The notes under the pieces were generated by a model that searched no databases, was not told the DNA's origin, and saw nothing but the letters and a program-made list of their open reading frames with translations. 64,000 nt of DNA, taken from Alienimonas californiensis. GTDB lineage: Bacteria > Planctomycetota > Planctomycetia > Planctomycetales > Planctomycetaceae. The position numbers were made by a program, and so were the translations under genes. The stretch is from assembly GCF_007743815.1 (NCBI RefSeq), contig NZ_CP036265.1, positions 1,080,501-1,144,500 on the forward strand, read 5' to 3'. How positions within the stretch are numbered: position 1 is the first letter of the stretch; each line of letters opens with the position of its first letter. Shown one piece after another: positions 1 through 9,587 of the stretch.

Positions 1-77
1 GGACTGGGAACGGTGCTCGGAAGTCAACGCCCCCTCACCCCCGACCCCTCTCCCCCAAAAAGGGGGAGAGGGGGGAC
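1..77. repeat. Composite ~175-bp element, copy E (cut by left edge)
   Basis: One end of the composite element found in full at 14611-14786, 14826-14998, 26036-26210 and 40057-40234. Visible here are the CCCCCTTTTTGGGGG-type hairpin, the CCCCTCACCCCCGACCCC arm and the start of the core (GGAAGTCA, then the GAACGGTG segment). The other end lies outside the window. It begins about 10 bases past the stop of the minus-strand cytochrome gene, so it probably forms that gene's 3' end hairpin. Confidence 0.75.
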
Positions 78-88
78 GCGAACGCCGC

Positions 89-3000
89 TCACTCCCCCTC
101 GCCGCGGCCGCCTTCGCCGTGTTCGCCGTCGGGGGCGGTTTTGAGGCTGGCGAGATACTCCACCAAATCCCGCATCTCCCGTTTGGTGAGGGCGTCGGGG
201 ATGTCGGCCGGCATGGCGCTGGGGCCGTCGGCCCGGTCGAGGATCTGGGCCGTCGGGATCACCACCTCCTCGGCGGTCGGCAGGACGAGGGTCAGGGCCT
301 CGGCGGTTTCGCTTTTCAGCACGCCGGTGACGACCTGACCGTCTTCCTTAAGGACGACGGCGGTGGCGAAGCCCTCGGCGATCTTCGCGCTGGGGAGGAC
401 GATCGATTCCAACAAATAGGCCCGGTCCCGCTTGGCGGCGATGCCGTCCAGTCGCGGGCCGACCTCGCCGCCCTCGCCGTCGGCGATGTGGCAGCGCCGG
501 CAGCTCGCGGCGCTGCGGCCGAAGAAGATCTCCTTGCCCGCCGCGACGTCTCCGCCGGTCAGGGTCTCGCTCCACTGGGCGAGCTTGTCCGGCCCGCGCT
601 TGTCCTCGTACATCGCCAGGTACTCGCCGAAGGCGCCGTCCTTGCGGGTGGAGGCCGCTTCGAGCAGTTCGAGCGTGATCTCCGGCGGAGCCTCGCCCGC
701 CATCAGGCGCTTCAGCCAAGTCTCAATGACGGCGTCGGCCTCTCCGGACTCCAGCCCGGCGAGGGCCGAGACGGCCCGCTGGCGTTCCAGCGTGGCGCCC
801 TCCTCCAGGGCCTCCGAGAGCAGCCCGACGGCGGAGGCCGGGTCCCGCTTCACCAGCACCGCCCGGGCGGTCGCCCGCACGGACGGGTCCTCGGCTTTGA
901 GGGCCGACCGGGCGACGGCGATCGCCACCGCGGCGTCGTCGGCCAGATCGTCCACGGCCCGCACCGCGGCGACGCGGACCTCGGACGGCTGGGAAGCATC
1001 CTCGGCGAGGGCCCGCATCGCATCCAGCGACGCCTCGATCTTGTACTTCGCCAGCAGTTCGACGGCGGCGGCCCGCACCTTCTCGGAGCCGTCCAGCAGG
1101 GCCGGGGCGTTCTCCGTCAGCAGGGCCGGCAGGAAGGCGGCGTCCCGGACGATCTCGGCCTGCCCGTCCTTCGCGTTCTCCAACGCCGCCTCCGTCGCGG
1201 GGACGATGCGGTTCGCCGGGTTGGCGGCGGCCCACTCGGCGGCGGGGCGGAGCCGGCCGGTCACGCGGTCGATGCGGTCCGGGGCGTCCCACATCGTCAG
1301 CGTTGCGATCGCCTCCTCCCGCAGGGCGGAGGGCAGGCCACCGTCCGCCGCGACCGCGGCGACCCGGGCCGCCGCGGAGGCGTCGCCGAGCAGGAAGTTC
1401 GCCATCAGCACCCGGCGGAGCAGCGGGTCGCGGGTCGGTTCGTCGCCGAACTGGGTCGTGTTGGCGAGGGCGAACAGTGCCGGGCCGGACTCCGCGACGG
1501 CGGGTTCGTCGATGACGGCCCGGGCCAGTTCCAGCCGCACCGCGGGGTTCTCCGCCCCGCCCCGGCCGAGGGCGTCGGCCAACGCGGTCCAGGCCCCCGC
1601 CCGCCGCAGGGCGACGACGGCGGCCGTGTGCAGCCGGGCGTTCTGGGCGGCGACGTCCGCGTCGCCGAGCCCCGGACGGGAGGCGAAGGAGGCGCCCAAG
1701 AACGCCGCCAACTCGCCCGGGCCGGCGGTGGCACTAAGTCCGACCGTCGCGGCGTGGAACAGGGCCGGGTCGGTGCCGTCGGCGGCGATCACCTCCCGCA
1801 GCCAGGCGGTCGCGGTCGGCTCGGGTGTCGTCGTTTCGCCCAGCGCCAGGGCGGCTTCCCGCACGACGCGGGCGTCCTCGTCCTTGAGCGCGGCGGCGAA
1901 CAGCGGGGCGTACTGGTCGGCGGCGTTCTCGCCCAGCAGGCGGAGCGCCCACCACCGCAGCAGCGGGTCGGTGTCCGTGGCGAGGGTCGCCAGCGGGGCC
2001 GGGTCGGCGCCGTGGACGCGGACGCACTGCCCGTAGCCCCAGAGGGCGTGCCGGCGGGCGAAGGGGTCGGCGGTGGCGTCCTCGGCGACGCTCAGCAGGG
2101 CGTCGGTCGCGTTGCGGCTGCCCAATTCATACTGGGCCTCCGCCCGCACGCGGCGGTCGGCGTGGTTCAACAATTCGAGCAGGCGATATTCGTTCGCCTC
2201 TGTGAACCCGTCGGCGAGAATCTTGGCGCTCTCCTCGGCCGTGTATTTCGGCTGGGCGATGCGATAGACGCGGCCCTTGCCGACGCCGGTCCAGCCGGTG
2301 ACCCAGTCGGAGACGAACAGGCTGCCGTCCGGGGCGAAGGTCGCGTCGGTGGCGAGCACGCCCCAGAGATATTGGCCGTCGTCGACCGGTTTGAAGCTGG
2401 CGCCGTGGCGTTCGTTGGTCCAGTGCCGCACGCCGCTGTTGCCGGGGGTGCCGCGGAAGTCGCAGGCGAAAAAGTGCCCGCGAAGCTCCGGCGGCAGGCC
2501 GACGCCGGGGTCGTAGGTCAGGCCGCTGGGGCCGTCGCCGATGTTCGCCAGCGGCGGGAACACGTGGGCCGGCTGGACCTGGGCGGCGGCGGTCTCTTTA
2601 GGGACGCCGCTGGCGCCGAATTGCACCGTGGCCGGGGTGTCGCGGGGGATCCACATCATCTCCCGGTTCCAGGGGCCGCGGTCCGGGAGGTACTGAAAAT
2701 ACATCCGCCAGCCGTTGTCGGCGCCCTGCAACACGTGCACCCAGCGGGCCTTGTCGCCGCTGTCCGAGTTATTATCCCAGGTGAACAGGTTGCCGGCGTC
2801 GTCGAAGGCGATCTCCTGCGGGTTCCGCAGACCGTACGAGAAGATTTCCAGCCCGCTGCCGTCCAACTCGCTGCGGAAGACCGCCCCGGTGTCCGGCATC
2901 GCCAGCAGTTCGGCCGGTTTCCCCTCGGACGGGGGGGAGAGCACATGAAAGCCGCGGTCGCCGATGGACCAATACAGGCGGCCGTCCGGGCCCATCGTCA

Positions 3001-3730
3001 GGCCGTGCATATCGTGGCCGCGGAAGGCGAACCGCACGCCGTAGCCGGTGGAGAGGGCATCGCGTTTGTCGGCGACGCCGTCGCCGTCGGTGTCCTTCAG
3101 CTTCCACAGGTCCGGGATGCAGGTGTAATACACGTCCCCGTCCGGGCGGACGAGCACCCCGGCGCCGGTGCCGGAGACGATCGTGTTGAACCCGTCGGCG
3201 AAGACTGTGGCGGCGTCGGCCTTGCCGTCGCCGTTGCTGTCGGTGACGAGGCGGATGCGGTCCTGCTCCGCGGTGTATTTGGCGTCGGCGTCCTCAATAT
3301 AGTTGCGGGAGTAGGCGGCCCGGTCCTCGACCGTTTCCGCGGCGAGGTCCGCCCGCAGCCAGTCCATATGACCGCGGTTGTCCTCCACGCCTTTGCCCTG
3401 GCGGAACGTCTCGCAGACCCACAACCGCCCCTGATAGTCGACGTCGATCGCCACCGGGTTCGCCAGCAGCGGCTCGGCGGCCCAGACGGAGCCGGTCGCG
3501 CCCTTCGGCAGCGTGAACCCGGCGAGGGCGTTTTCGCCCTCGTCGGAGGCAGGAGCGATCGGCGGATTGTAGGTCTGCTCCGCCGGATCGGCGGGGGCCG
3601 GTTCGACCGGTCCCCGGGCGATCGTCAACGAGGGCAACGCCAACGCCGCGGCGAGGGCGGCGGCGCCCCAAACGGGACGGGTTCGTGACGGACGGATGCG
3701 TGAGGAACCGGCGGGACGGACGGCATTCAT
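89..3730 (-). CDS. PVC-type membrane-bound dehydrogenase with HEAT repeats and C-terminal cytochrome c
   Basis: A 1213-residue exported protein typical of planctomycetes. A basic N terminus and a hydrophobic stretch (about residues 20-40) suggest a signal peptide or anchor. Residues ~60-500 form the beta-propeller 'membrane-bound dehydrogenase' region, with repeated D-x-D-G-D-G calcium-type loops and a GDRGFH segment. Residues ~510-1050 are HEAT-like Ala/Leu-rich helical repeats. The C-terminal ~150 residues are a cytochrome c domain with one haem motif, C1077-R-R-C-H1081, and a Met near the MPADIP segment as possible sixth ligand. The family is exported and thought to oxidise sugars or related substrates; the substrate is unknown. 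The C terminus ends in a Gly/Glu-rich tail. No Shine-Dalgarno is visible before the ATG. It is a standalone gene followed by a repeat hairpin. A paralogue lies at 23127-26021. Confidence 0.93.
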   Translation of the reverse strand: MNAVRPAGSSRIRPSRTRPVWGAAALAAALALPSLTIARGPVEPAPADPAEQTYNPPIAPASDEGENALAGFTLPKGATGSVWAAEPLLANPVAIDVDYQGRLWVCETFRQGKGVEDNRGHMDWLRADLAAETVEDRAAYSRNYIEDADAKYTAEQDRIRLVTDSNGDGKADAATVFADGFNTIVSGTGAGVLVRPDGDVYYTCIPDLWKLKDTDGDGVADKRDALSTGYGVRFAFRGHDMHGLTMGPDGRLYWSIGDRGFHVLSPPSEGKPAELLAMPDTGAVFRSELDGSGLEIFSYGLRNPQEIAFDDAGNLFTWDNNSDSGDKARWVHVLQGADNGWRMYFQYLPDRGPWNREMMWIPRDTPATVQFGASGVPKETAAAQVQPAHVFPPLANIGDGPSGLTYDPGVGLPPELRGHFFACDFRGTPGNSGVRHWTNERHGASFKPVDDGQYLWGVLATDATFAPDGSLFVSDWVTGWTGVGKGRVYRIAQPKYTAEESAKILADGFTEANEYRLLELLNHADRRVRAEAQYELGSRNATDALLSVAEDATADPFARRHALWGYGQCVRVHGADPAPLATLATDTDPLLRWWALRLLGENAADQYAPLFAAALKDEDARVVREAALALGETTTPEPTATAWLREVIAADGTDPALFHAATVGLSATAGPGELAAFLGASFASRPGLGDADVAAQNARLHTAAVVALRRAGAWTALADALGRGGAENPAVRLELARAVIDEPAVAESGPALFALANTTQFGDEPTRDPLLRRVLMANFLLGDASAAARVAAVAADGGLPSALREEAIATLTMWDAPDRIDRVTGRLRPAAEWAAANPANRIVPATEAALENAKDGQAEIVRDAAFLPALLTENAPALLDGSEKVRAAAVELLAKYKIEASLDAMRALAEDASQPSEVRVAAVRAVDDLADDAAVAIAVARSALKAEDPSVRATARAVLVKRDPASAVGLLSEALEEGATLERQRAVSALAGLESGEADAVIETWLKRLMAGEAPPEITLELLEAASTRKDGAFGEYLAMYEDKRGPDKLAQWSETLTGGDVAAGKEIFFGRSAASCRRCHIADGEGGEVGPRLDGIAAKRDRAYLLESIVLPSAKIAEGFATAVVLKEDGQVVTGVLKSETAEALTLVLPTAEEVVIPTAQILDRADGPSAMPADIPDALTKREMRDLVEYLASLKTAPDGEHGEGGRGEGE

Positions 3731-3921
3731 TACGGGGGCTCTCGCCGGACGGAAGGGAACGGGGAGAGTTTATCCACCAACGCCCCCCTTGCCGAACGGG
3801 ACGAGCCGGCGGGGCGCCCGCTCGGCGAGGATTCGCCCCCCTGCCCCTCGGGCGCTGCGCGTTCGTTGCCTCCGCGCATCATGGCGGGGACCTGCCCGCA
3901 GCGCGGGAAGCGATCGCCGGA

Positions 3922-5379
3922 TCACAGAGCGAGGTAGGCGTCGCTGGCGACGAACTCGTCGCCGCGCGGATAGAACTCCGTGAGTTCGGCGGGTTCGTAC
4001 ACCATCGCGAACTCCTCCTCCAGCCGTCGGAGCTGATCGGCGGCGGCGTCGAAGTCGCCGGCGGCGATGAAGGCGGAGAGCAGCCCCGCCTGGGCGAGCG
4101 TGAGGTCCGGTTCCTCCTCGACCGCCGCGATCGCCGCGGCCATCGCGTCGGCGTCGCGGCCCACCTTGGGCAGGCACGTCGCGAGCATCCCCCGCAGGTA
4201 CGGGTCGCCGTCCAACGCCCGGTCCAGCCGCTCCAGTACGACGACCAATTTCTCCGGTTCTTCGACATAGTAGCCGATCTTCAACAGATCCAGCGATGGA
4301 TCATCCGGGAAACGGCGATCCACGTCGGCCAACGCCGCATTATACCGGTCCGGGTCGTCCAACCGACCGGCGGCCTGCACTCGCAACACCTGGACCGCAC
4401 GCAGTTCCTGGAGGTTCTTCGGCAATCGCTGATACCGATCGAGCGCGTCCTCGGAATCTCCCCGCAGGGCGGCGTGTTGAAAGGCTTGCATCGCTTCGAG
4501 CGTGTCCATGCCGCCGTCTTTCGCGCCGAGGCTCGATCCGAAAAGCCGCCGCATCATCGTGGAAAATCGCTCGCCGGTCGTAAACAGATATACGTCGGCG
4601 ATCCGGACTCCCGGGGTGGGGTAGAACGCCAGATAAGACATGCTGCCGTCGTCGTACAGCAGGCGGACCAGCGCCACGGACCCGCCGTCGCGTCGGGAGA
4701 CGCCCAAAAATCGCGCCCAGCCGTATTCCTCTAAGGCCTCGCCCCATTTTCCGGCGCTCTGCCTCGCCCCCTCGGCGAAGCCGCTCCTCATCGACTCCCG
4801 GTCGCGGTCGGACAGTTCGAGCCCGTCGATCGCCAGGTCATACACCGCGTCCGAGTCCAGCAGCCGAGCCATCGCATGGCTGTCGCGGTCGTTGAGAGCG
4901 GCCTCGATCTTCTCGCCGAGCGCCCGGGCCGTCGCCGACGAGGCGGGGGCGGGGGTCGGCGACTCCGTGGCGGCGGCGATCTCGGCGGCGGCGCGGCGGT
5001 TCTCCGCCCGGTCCGCCACCTCCCGGACCCGGTTGGCCGCCGGGACTAGCAGCGCCCCCAAGCACCCGCCGCACACCAGCAGGACCGCCGCGGTTCCGCC
5101 GCCGATCCATGTCCAAATCGGCACGCCGGAGGACGATTTCGCCCGGGCTCGCCCCACCGACGGGTCGCGCCGCACGGGGGCCGGGGCGTTCCGGGCGTCG
5201 CTCCACTCCGCCTCCGCGTCGGGGTCGGCGTAGGCGTCGGACGCGGCCCCGTCGTCGGCGAGCAGCACGAACGGCTCCCCGCAGCCGGGGCAGGGCTTCG
5301 TTTTCCCGAGGGCGGCGGCCGACTTTAATCTCGCCTGACGACCGCAGTGCGGACAGGTAATCGGGATTCCGACGGACAC
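3922..5379 (-). CDS. Zinc-ribbon, single-pass membrane protein with TPR-like C-terminal half
   Basis: 485 residues. The N terminus carries a C9-x2-C12 ... C30-x2-C33 zinc ribbon (CPHCGRQ and CPGCGEP), then an acidic/Pro linker, one membrane segment at about 88-112 (Trp/Gly/Val/Leu-rich), and a large C-terminal part. That part has a mixed alpha/beta region (~150-280) and Ala/Leu/Asp-rich helical hairpins (~290-480) resembling tetratricopeptide repeats. The zinc ribbon would be cytoplasmic and the TPR part outside. No enzyme motif is seen. Planctomycete genomes have many proteins of this plan, with no assigned function. It is transcribed toward the cytochrome gene with a 191-bp gap. Confidence 0.82.
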   Translation of the reverse strand: MSVGIPITCPHCGRQARLKSAAALGKTKPCPGCGEPFVLLADDGAASDAYADPDAEAEWSDARNAPAPVRRDPSVGRARAKSSSGVPIWTWIGGGTAAVLLVCGGCLGALLVPAANRVREVADRAENRRAAAEIAAATESPTPAPASSATARALGEKIEAALNDRDSHAMARLLDSDAVYDLAIDGLELSDRDRESMRSGFAEGARQSAGKWGEALEEYGWARFLGVSRRDGGSVALVRLLYDDGSMSYLAFYPTPGVRIADVYLFTTGERFSTMMRRLFGSSLGAKDGGMDTLEAMQAFQHAALRGDSEDALDRYQRLPKNLQELRAVQVLRVQAAGRLDDPDRYNAALADVDRRFPDDPSLDLLKIGYYVEEPEKLVVVLERLDRALDGDPYLRGMLATCLPKVGRDADAMAAAIAAVEEEPDLTLAQAGLLSAFIAAGDFDAAADQLRRLEEEFAMVYEPAELTEFYPRGDEFVASDAYLAL

Positions 5380-5454
5380 AGGCGGCGGCGGGACGGAGCG
5401 TTGTGAGGCCCACAGCCTACCGTCCGCGTGCGCCTCTCCGCTCTCGCACCGCGC

Positions 5455-5502
5455 AATAAAAAACCCCCGGCCGGCGATCCTGTCGCGCCGGTCGGGGGTT
5501 CC
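5455..5502 (-). terminator. Rho-independent terminator of the HtrA gene
   Basis: Read on the minus strand, AACCCCCGACCGGCG pairs with the downstream CGCCGGCCGGGGGTT, and the stem is followed by a T run (TTTTTTATT). It lies about 60 bases beyond the protease stop codon and before the start of the next minus-strand gene. This is one of the few canonical stem-plus-T terminators in the window. Confidence 0.85.
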
Positions 5503-5564
5503 CTCCTCACTCCTCTCTCACGAGGACCTTCATTTTAGGCGCGAGGGCGTCGCGCGGCCTCGAT

Positions 5565-7259
5565 TTATTCCTCGCGCTCGGCGTCCGAATCCTCGGCGTC
5601 GGGGCGCTCCGCGTCGGGGCGGAGGGTGCGGAAGGAGGAGTTGCCGCCGCGGGGGTCGCTGACCAGGGCCAGCAACGGTTTGTCCTCGTCCACGGCGTCG
5701 ATCGCCGCCTGCAGGTCGTCGGCGGAGGCCAGTTCGTGCCGGCCGAGGCGTTCCACCAGTTGGCCGGGCCGCAGGCCCGCCGCCCGGGCGGGGCCCTTCA
5801 CGGCGACGACCACGGCGCCGGTCGCGGTCTCCTCCAGGCCCAGCCGGTCCCGCCACTCGTCGGAGAGCGGGGCGAGGGCCAGACCGAAGGCGTCCAGCTG
5901 GAACACCTCGCCGATCTCCGCGTCCCCGTCGCCGTCGCGGCTGGGGCGGGATTCGCGGCGGGCGGTCTGCTGCGGGGCCTCGGAGAGGTTCGCGGCCTTC
6001 AGTTGCAGGGTGCGGCGGCCGCCGTCACGGATCACGTTCAGCGGAACTTCCTTGCCGATCTCCAACCGTTCGACCAGCCGGCTCAGTTGGCGCGGGTCGC
6101 TGACGTCGCGGCCGTCGAGGCTGACGATCACGTCGCCTTCCTCCACGCCGGCGGCCTCGGCGGGGCTGCCCTGGATCACGTCGGCCACCAGCACGCCGGC
6201 GTCGGTCGGCACGCCGAGGGCCTCGGCGGCGGAGGGGTCGAGGGGCTGCATATACACGCCGAGGAAGGCCCGGGTGACGGAGCCCTTCTCCGCAAGCTGG
6301 TTCACGACCCATTCCGCGTCGCTGCTGGGCACGGCGAAGCTGATGCCGTCGTACCCGCCGCCGCGGCTGGAGATCGCGGTGTTCACGCCGACGATCTGCC
6401 CGTCCAGGTTCACCAGCGGGCCGCCGGAGCTGCCCGGATTAATGGCGGCGTCGTGCTGGAGGAAGTTCTCCCGCTCCGCCAGGCCGCTGGTCCGGCTTTT
6501 CCCGGAGACGATGCCGGCGGTCATGCTGAACTGCTGGTTCAGCGGGCTGCCGAAGGCCAGCACCCAGTCGCCGATCTGCGTGCGGGAGCTGTCCGCCAGT
6601 TGCACGCTGGGCAGCTTCCGATCGCCCAGGTCCTTCGGGTTCAGCCGCAGCAGGGCGACGTCGGTGTCCGGGTCGGTGAGGATGTCGCTGGTGGTGTATT
6701 CGTCGCCGTTTTCAAAGCGAACCGTCACCTCCGAGGCGCCCTCGACGACGTGGTTGTTCGTCAGGATCAGCCCGGCGGGGTCGATCACCGCCCCGGAGCC
6801 GCTCTTCACCCGGATCGCGCCGCGGGGGGCGCCGCGGAGCTGGTTGCGTTCAAACCGAAACCCCTCCGGCAGTTCGCGGCCGGGGAAGGAGTCCTCAAAG
6901 AACCGGCGGAACTGCGGATCGGTGAACGGGTCGAACCCCTCCGGATTCACGCCGGGGGGCAGCTGGCCGCGGAACTGCCGCACCTGCGGGGCCGCGGCGG
7001 CCGGTGCTTCGACGCGGGCCTCGACGGCGACGACCGCCGGCATGACCTGCTCGGCGACGGTGCGGAACACGCCGGACAGTTCCCGGGCGTCGGCGGCGGT
7101 GGCGTTCGTGCCGACCGCGGCGACCGCCGGGACGAGCGGGGGAGCGGCGCCGGCGGTCAGCGCCGCGGCGGTGCCCCCGGCGGCGAGCAATCCGGCGAGC
7201 GCGGCCGGCACCAGGCCGCGGGTGTGTTTCGTGACGGGCATCGGTGTGAATCGTTCCAT
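5565..7259 (-). CDS. htrA: HtrA/Deg-family periplasmic serine protease with two PDZ domains
   Basis: 564 residues from the chosen ATG. A hydrophobic Ala/Gly/Leu-rich N terminus (about 15-50) is a signal peptide or anchor. The chymotrypsin-like domain spans about 60-310 with the triad H170 (LTNNHVVEG), D200 (DPDTDVALL) and S278 (NPGSSGGPL). A PDZ domain follows at ~315-405, with a second more divergent one at ~445-540 and an acidic tail. The role is quality control or degradation of exported proteins. The reading frame stays open another 166 codons upstream to 7757, but that extension is Arg/Pro/Ser-rich and precedes a good signal sequence, so I reject it. A second candidate ATG lies at 7241. 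No strong Shine-Dalgarno is visible for either. The gene is monocistronic with a strong terminator. Confidence 0.92.
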   Translation of the reverse strand: MERFTPMPVTKHTRGLVPAALAGLLAAGGTAAALTAGAAPPLVPAVAAVGTNATAADARELSGVFRTVAEQVMPAVVAVEARVEAPAAAAPQVRQFRGQLPPGVNPEGFDPFTDPQFRRFFEDSFPGRELPEGFRFERNQLRGAPRGAIRVKSGSGAVIDPAGLILTNNHVVEGASEVTVRFENGDEYTTSDILTDPDTDVALLRLNPKDLGDRKLPSVQLADSSRTQIGDWVLAFGSPLNQQFSMTAGIVSGKSRTSGLAERENFLQHDAAINPGSSGGPLVNLDGQIVGVNTAISSRGGGYDGISFAVPSSDAEWVVNQLAEKGSVTRAFLGVYMQPLDPSAAEALGVPTDAGVLVADVIQGSPAEAAGVEEGDVIVSLDGRDVSDPRQLSRLVERLEIGKEVPLNVIRDGGRRTLQLKAANLSEAPQQTARRESRPSRDGDGDAEIGEVFQLDAFGLALAPLSDEWRDRLGLEETATGAVVVAVKGPARAAGLRPGQLVERLGRHELASADDLQAAIDAVDEDKPLLALVSDPRGGNSSFRTLRPDAERPDAEDSDAEREE

Positions 7260-7893
7260 GAAAGAGAATAAGGAGGAGATCCCCGCCGCCGCGGGCGTCG
7301 GGCCGCCTCGGGAACCGGCGTCCAGAGAACAGGCGTCGAGCAAAGACGGCCGGGGACAGCGCTTCCTACGCGGTCCCGCCCGTCGCAGTTGGCCGACGCA
7401 GCCGGTTTTTTCGATACAGATGGAGAACCCGGGGGAAGCCCGGGGGCGCGCCGGGGCGAAACGGGGTCGGCAGTCGTCGCGGTGGTGGTCGCCGCGGCGG
7501 CTGCCCCCCAGATGTCGGGGGGGTGCGGCGGGGGGACGCGGCGAAGGAGCGGGATCGCAGCGTGAGGCGGGCGGTGGTGATCCTGCGGACTCGGGGAACA
7601 CGGGGGCCGACGGCCGCCCGGACTCGGTCGGAAACCGGTCGGGAGCGTTGTGTTCGGGTCCGCGCCCGCCCAGCATGTCCACGCCCCACGAGGGTCGGCC
7701 CAGCGACGGGCCGTCCCCGCGGCCGGCGCGACCCGCGACGTTCGCCCCCAAGGCCACGCCCGGCGTCCTGCCGTCAGTCCCTCCCCAGGGACGCTCCCCC
7801 CACGGGCGTTAGGACGACCCCGGACCGGATCTTCCCTCCCGCCGCCGGTCGGCTCCCCCGGCTCGACGCACTCGACGGACCGCCCCTCCCGCC
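7260..7893. other. Divergent intergenic region (634 bp), no gene seen
   Basis: This lies between the protease (minus) and the hypothetical gene at 7894 (plus). Open frames on both strands are Arg/Pro/Gly-rich and look like GC shadows. A short T-rich run (GGTTTTTTCGATACAGATGG, near 7403-7422) is the only AT-rich patch and could be part of a promoter for the protease. No convincing -35/-10 pair was found. Confidence 0.5.
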
Positions 7894-8523
7894 ATGCTCC
7901 AAATCGCCGACACCAAGCTGCCGCACACCGTGTTGTGCTACGTCGCCTTCCGGGCGGCGTTCCACGACACGCTGGAGCAAATCGCCGTTCACGACGCCCG
8001 CGACGGCGACCCGCACGCCCGGTTCGGGTTCCTCACGGAGGTGCCGTTCCTCCGCTGCGTGCCGGCCCACGTCCAACTGGACCTGCTGGCCGAAACCTGG
8101 AGTCGCCACGCCGCCCACGACCCGCACGAGGCGGACCTGGTGGACGAGGCGGTCCTCTACGCCGCCTGCGAGACCGCCGGCCGGCTGTGCGCCGAGGAGC
8201 CGGAGACCGTCGCCCGCTACCTGATGGGCGGTCCGATCGACGTAACGCTGGCCGTCGACGGCCTGCTGGCCGACGAACTGCGGGCGCTGCACCTGAACCT
8301 CGCCGGCGAGGGCGACTTCCTCACGGTCAGCCAATTCGAAGACCTCCCGCCCAAAGAGGGCCGGGCGTTGAAGATCAAGCTGGGCGTGGACCCGGAGCGA
8401 CTGGACTCCCTGTTCGAGGCCCTCGGCCGCTGGAACCTCTCCGCGGAGTTCCTCGGCAACCTCAGCGGATTAATGACGGGCTACGAGATCCTCTCCGCCG
8501 TCAACGTGCTCGGCGTTAAATAA
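7894..8523 (+). CDS. Conserved hypothetical protein, 209 residues
   Basis: A soluble mixed-composition protein with no signal peptide, membrane segment or recognised motif. It starts MLQIADTKLP, is rich in Asp/Glu/His/Ala helices, and ends in a Leu/Gly-rich stretch (EFLGNLSGLMTGYEILSAVN). Codon use matches the neighbours, with strong third-position GC, which supports real coding. I do not recognise the family. The stop codon is followed at once by a GC hairpin (8531-8559) of a repeat type also seen at 12616-12642. Confidence 0.75.
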   Translation: MLQIADTKLPHTVLCYVAFRAAFHDTLEQIAVHDARDGDPHARFGFLTEVPFLRCVPAHVQLDLLAETWSRHAAHDPHEADLVDEAVLYAACETAGRLCAEEPETVARYLMGGPIDVTLAVDGLLADELRALHLNLAGEGDFLTVSQFEDLPPKEGRALKIKLGVDPERLDSLFEALGRWNLSAEFLGNLSGLMTGYEILSAVNVLGVK

Positions 8524-8530
8524 AACGGCA

Positions 8531-8559
8531 GGCGAGCGGGGGGCGTGAGCCCCCTGAGT
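8531..8559. repeat. GGGGG-CGTGAG-CCCCC hairpin repeat, copy 1
   Basis: GGCGAGCGGGGGGCGTGAG followed by CCCCCTGAGT folds into a short GC stem. The same sequence type, in reverse orientation, lies at 12616-12642 (TTCAGGGGGCTGAGG then CCCCCCGCTCAC). Both copies lie directly past a stop codon, which suggests a 3'-end or terminator role. There is no T run. Confidence 0.65.
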
Positions 8560-8633
8560 CGTCGCGCCGCGTTCCTGCCGGCCTGCTTAGACGACCGTGA
8601 CGGCGCCCTGGAAGATCACGGACGCCCGCCGCG

Positions 8634-9587
8634 ATGCCTGAGCCCCCCGCCCCGCCGCTGACCGCCTTTCCCGACCGGGAGTCGGCCGCGGCGGAATTTA
8701 AATCCAGCCTCACGAGCTTCGCGGAGTTCGGGAAGAAGCTGTCCAAAGCCGCCTCCGGGTTCGCCAACACCGGCGGGGGCGTGTTCGTGATGGGCGTGGA
8801 CGACCACGGCGACGCCGACGGCGGCGTGGAGACCGTCGTGGGCCGTCAGGCGCTGTCGGACTGGATCGACGTGGTCGTCCATCAGGTCTTGCCCACGCCG
8901 CGCTACCGCACGCACCTGCTCACGGAGGCGGACGGCCGGGGCCGGATCGAACCGGGGCGGGTCGTGGCCGTGGTGGAATTCTTCGAGTCCGCCCAGGTCC
9001 CGCACATGGCGGACGACGAGCGGTACTACATCCGGGCCGGCGCCCACACCGTGCCGGCGGGGCAGTTCCTGGTGGACGCGCTCTACGCCAAGCGGGGCGT
9101 CGGCAAGCCGGTCCTCGCGCACGCGTTCCGCATGAAGCCGGGCTTTCCCGGCACGGTGCAACTGGGGGTGATGACGCTGTCCGAGGCCCCGGCGGTGCAG
9201 GTCCGGATCGACCTGTCCAACACCGCGGCCCACTTTAAAAGCGTGGAGAAGCATCTGCCGCTGGCGATCCCCGTCATCGGCTCCTCCACGCCGTTCTTTA
9301 TGGACGTGGCGACGTTCCACGACGCGGACGAACGGTTTGGCACGGACGTGCGGCTGTCCGTCGACTATCAGGACCTCGAGGGGCACGATTATCACTACGT
9401 CGCCCGGCTCAATATCTCCGACTCGCTGCCGCCGCTGTCGATCGGGACGGAGTCGAATGAGAAAGCCGCCAAGGCGCTGGAGAAGATCGAACGCACGCTC
9501 CGCAGCCTGCTGAAACACGTCGACTCCGGCAGTTCCTCCGACCCGACCCCGTCCACAACGCCCCCCGCCCCGCCGAGCGACGCATGA
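8634..9587 (+). CDS. AlbA_2 (Schlafen-type) domain protein
   Basis: 317 residues. The N-terminal ~130 residues carry the hallmarks of the AlbA_2 domain (known from Schlafen and many bacterial regulators): an ESAAAEFKSS start, then an SKAASGFANTGGGVFVMGVDDHG segment whose Ala-Asn-Thr-Gly-Gly-Gly core is the signature, and a YIRAGAHTVPA segment matching the family's YxRxGxxT motif. The rest is a beta-rich C-terminal domain ending in a Ser/Pro/Thr tail. The family binds nucleic acid or nucleotides, but the role here is unknown. The stop overlaps the start of the SRPBCC gene (ATGA), so the two are translationally coupled. Confidence 0.85.
   Translation: MPEPPAPPLTAFPDRESAAAEFKSSLTSFAEFGKKLSKAASGFANTGGGVFVMGVDDHGDADGGVETVVGRQALSDWIDVVVHQVLPTPRYRTHLLTEADGRGRIEPGRVVAVVEFFESAQVPHMADDERYYIRAGAHTVPAGQFLVDALYAKRGVGKPVLAHAFRMKPGFPGTVQLGVMTLSEAPAVQVRIDLSNTAAHFKSVEKHLPLAIPVIGSSTPFFMDVATFHDADERFGTDVRLSVDYQDLEGHDYHYVARLNISDSLPPLSIGTESNEKAAKALEKIERTLRSLLKHVDSGSSSDPTPSTTPPAPPSDA

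Noticed and set aside
119-3688. 1189-codon plus-strand open frame opposite the giant cytochrome
   Set aside because: Its translation is Gly/Arg/Ala/Val-rich with no domain, and the minus-strand frame has clear propeller, HEAT and CxxCH motifs. GC-rich DNA gives long open antisense frames.
7260-7757. N-terminal 166-residue extension of the HtrA protease
   Set aside because: Arg/Pro/Ser-rich sequence precedes a proper signal peptide; homologues start near residue 167 of this frame.
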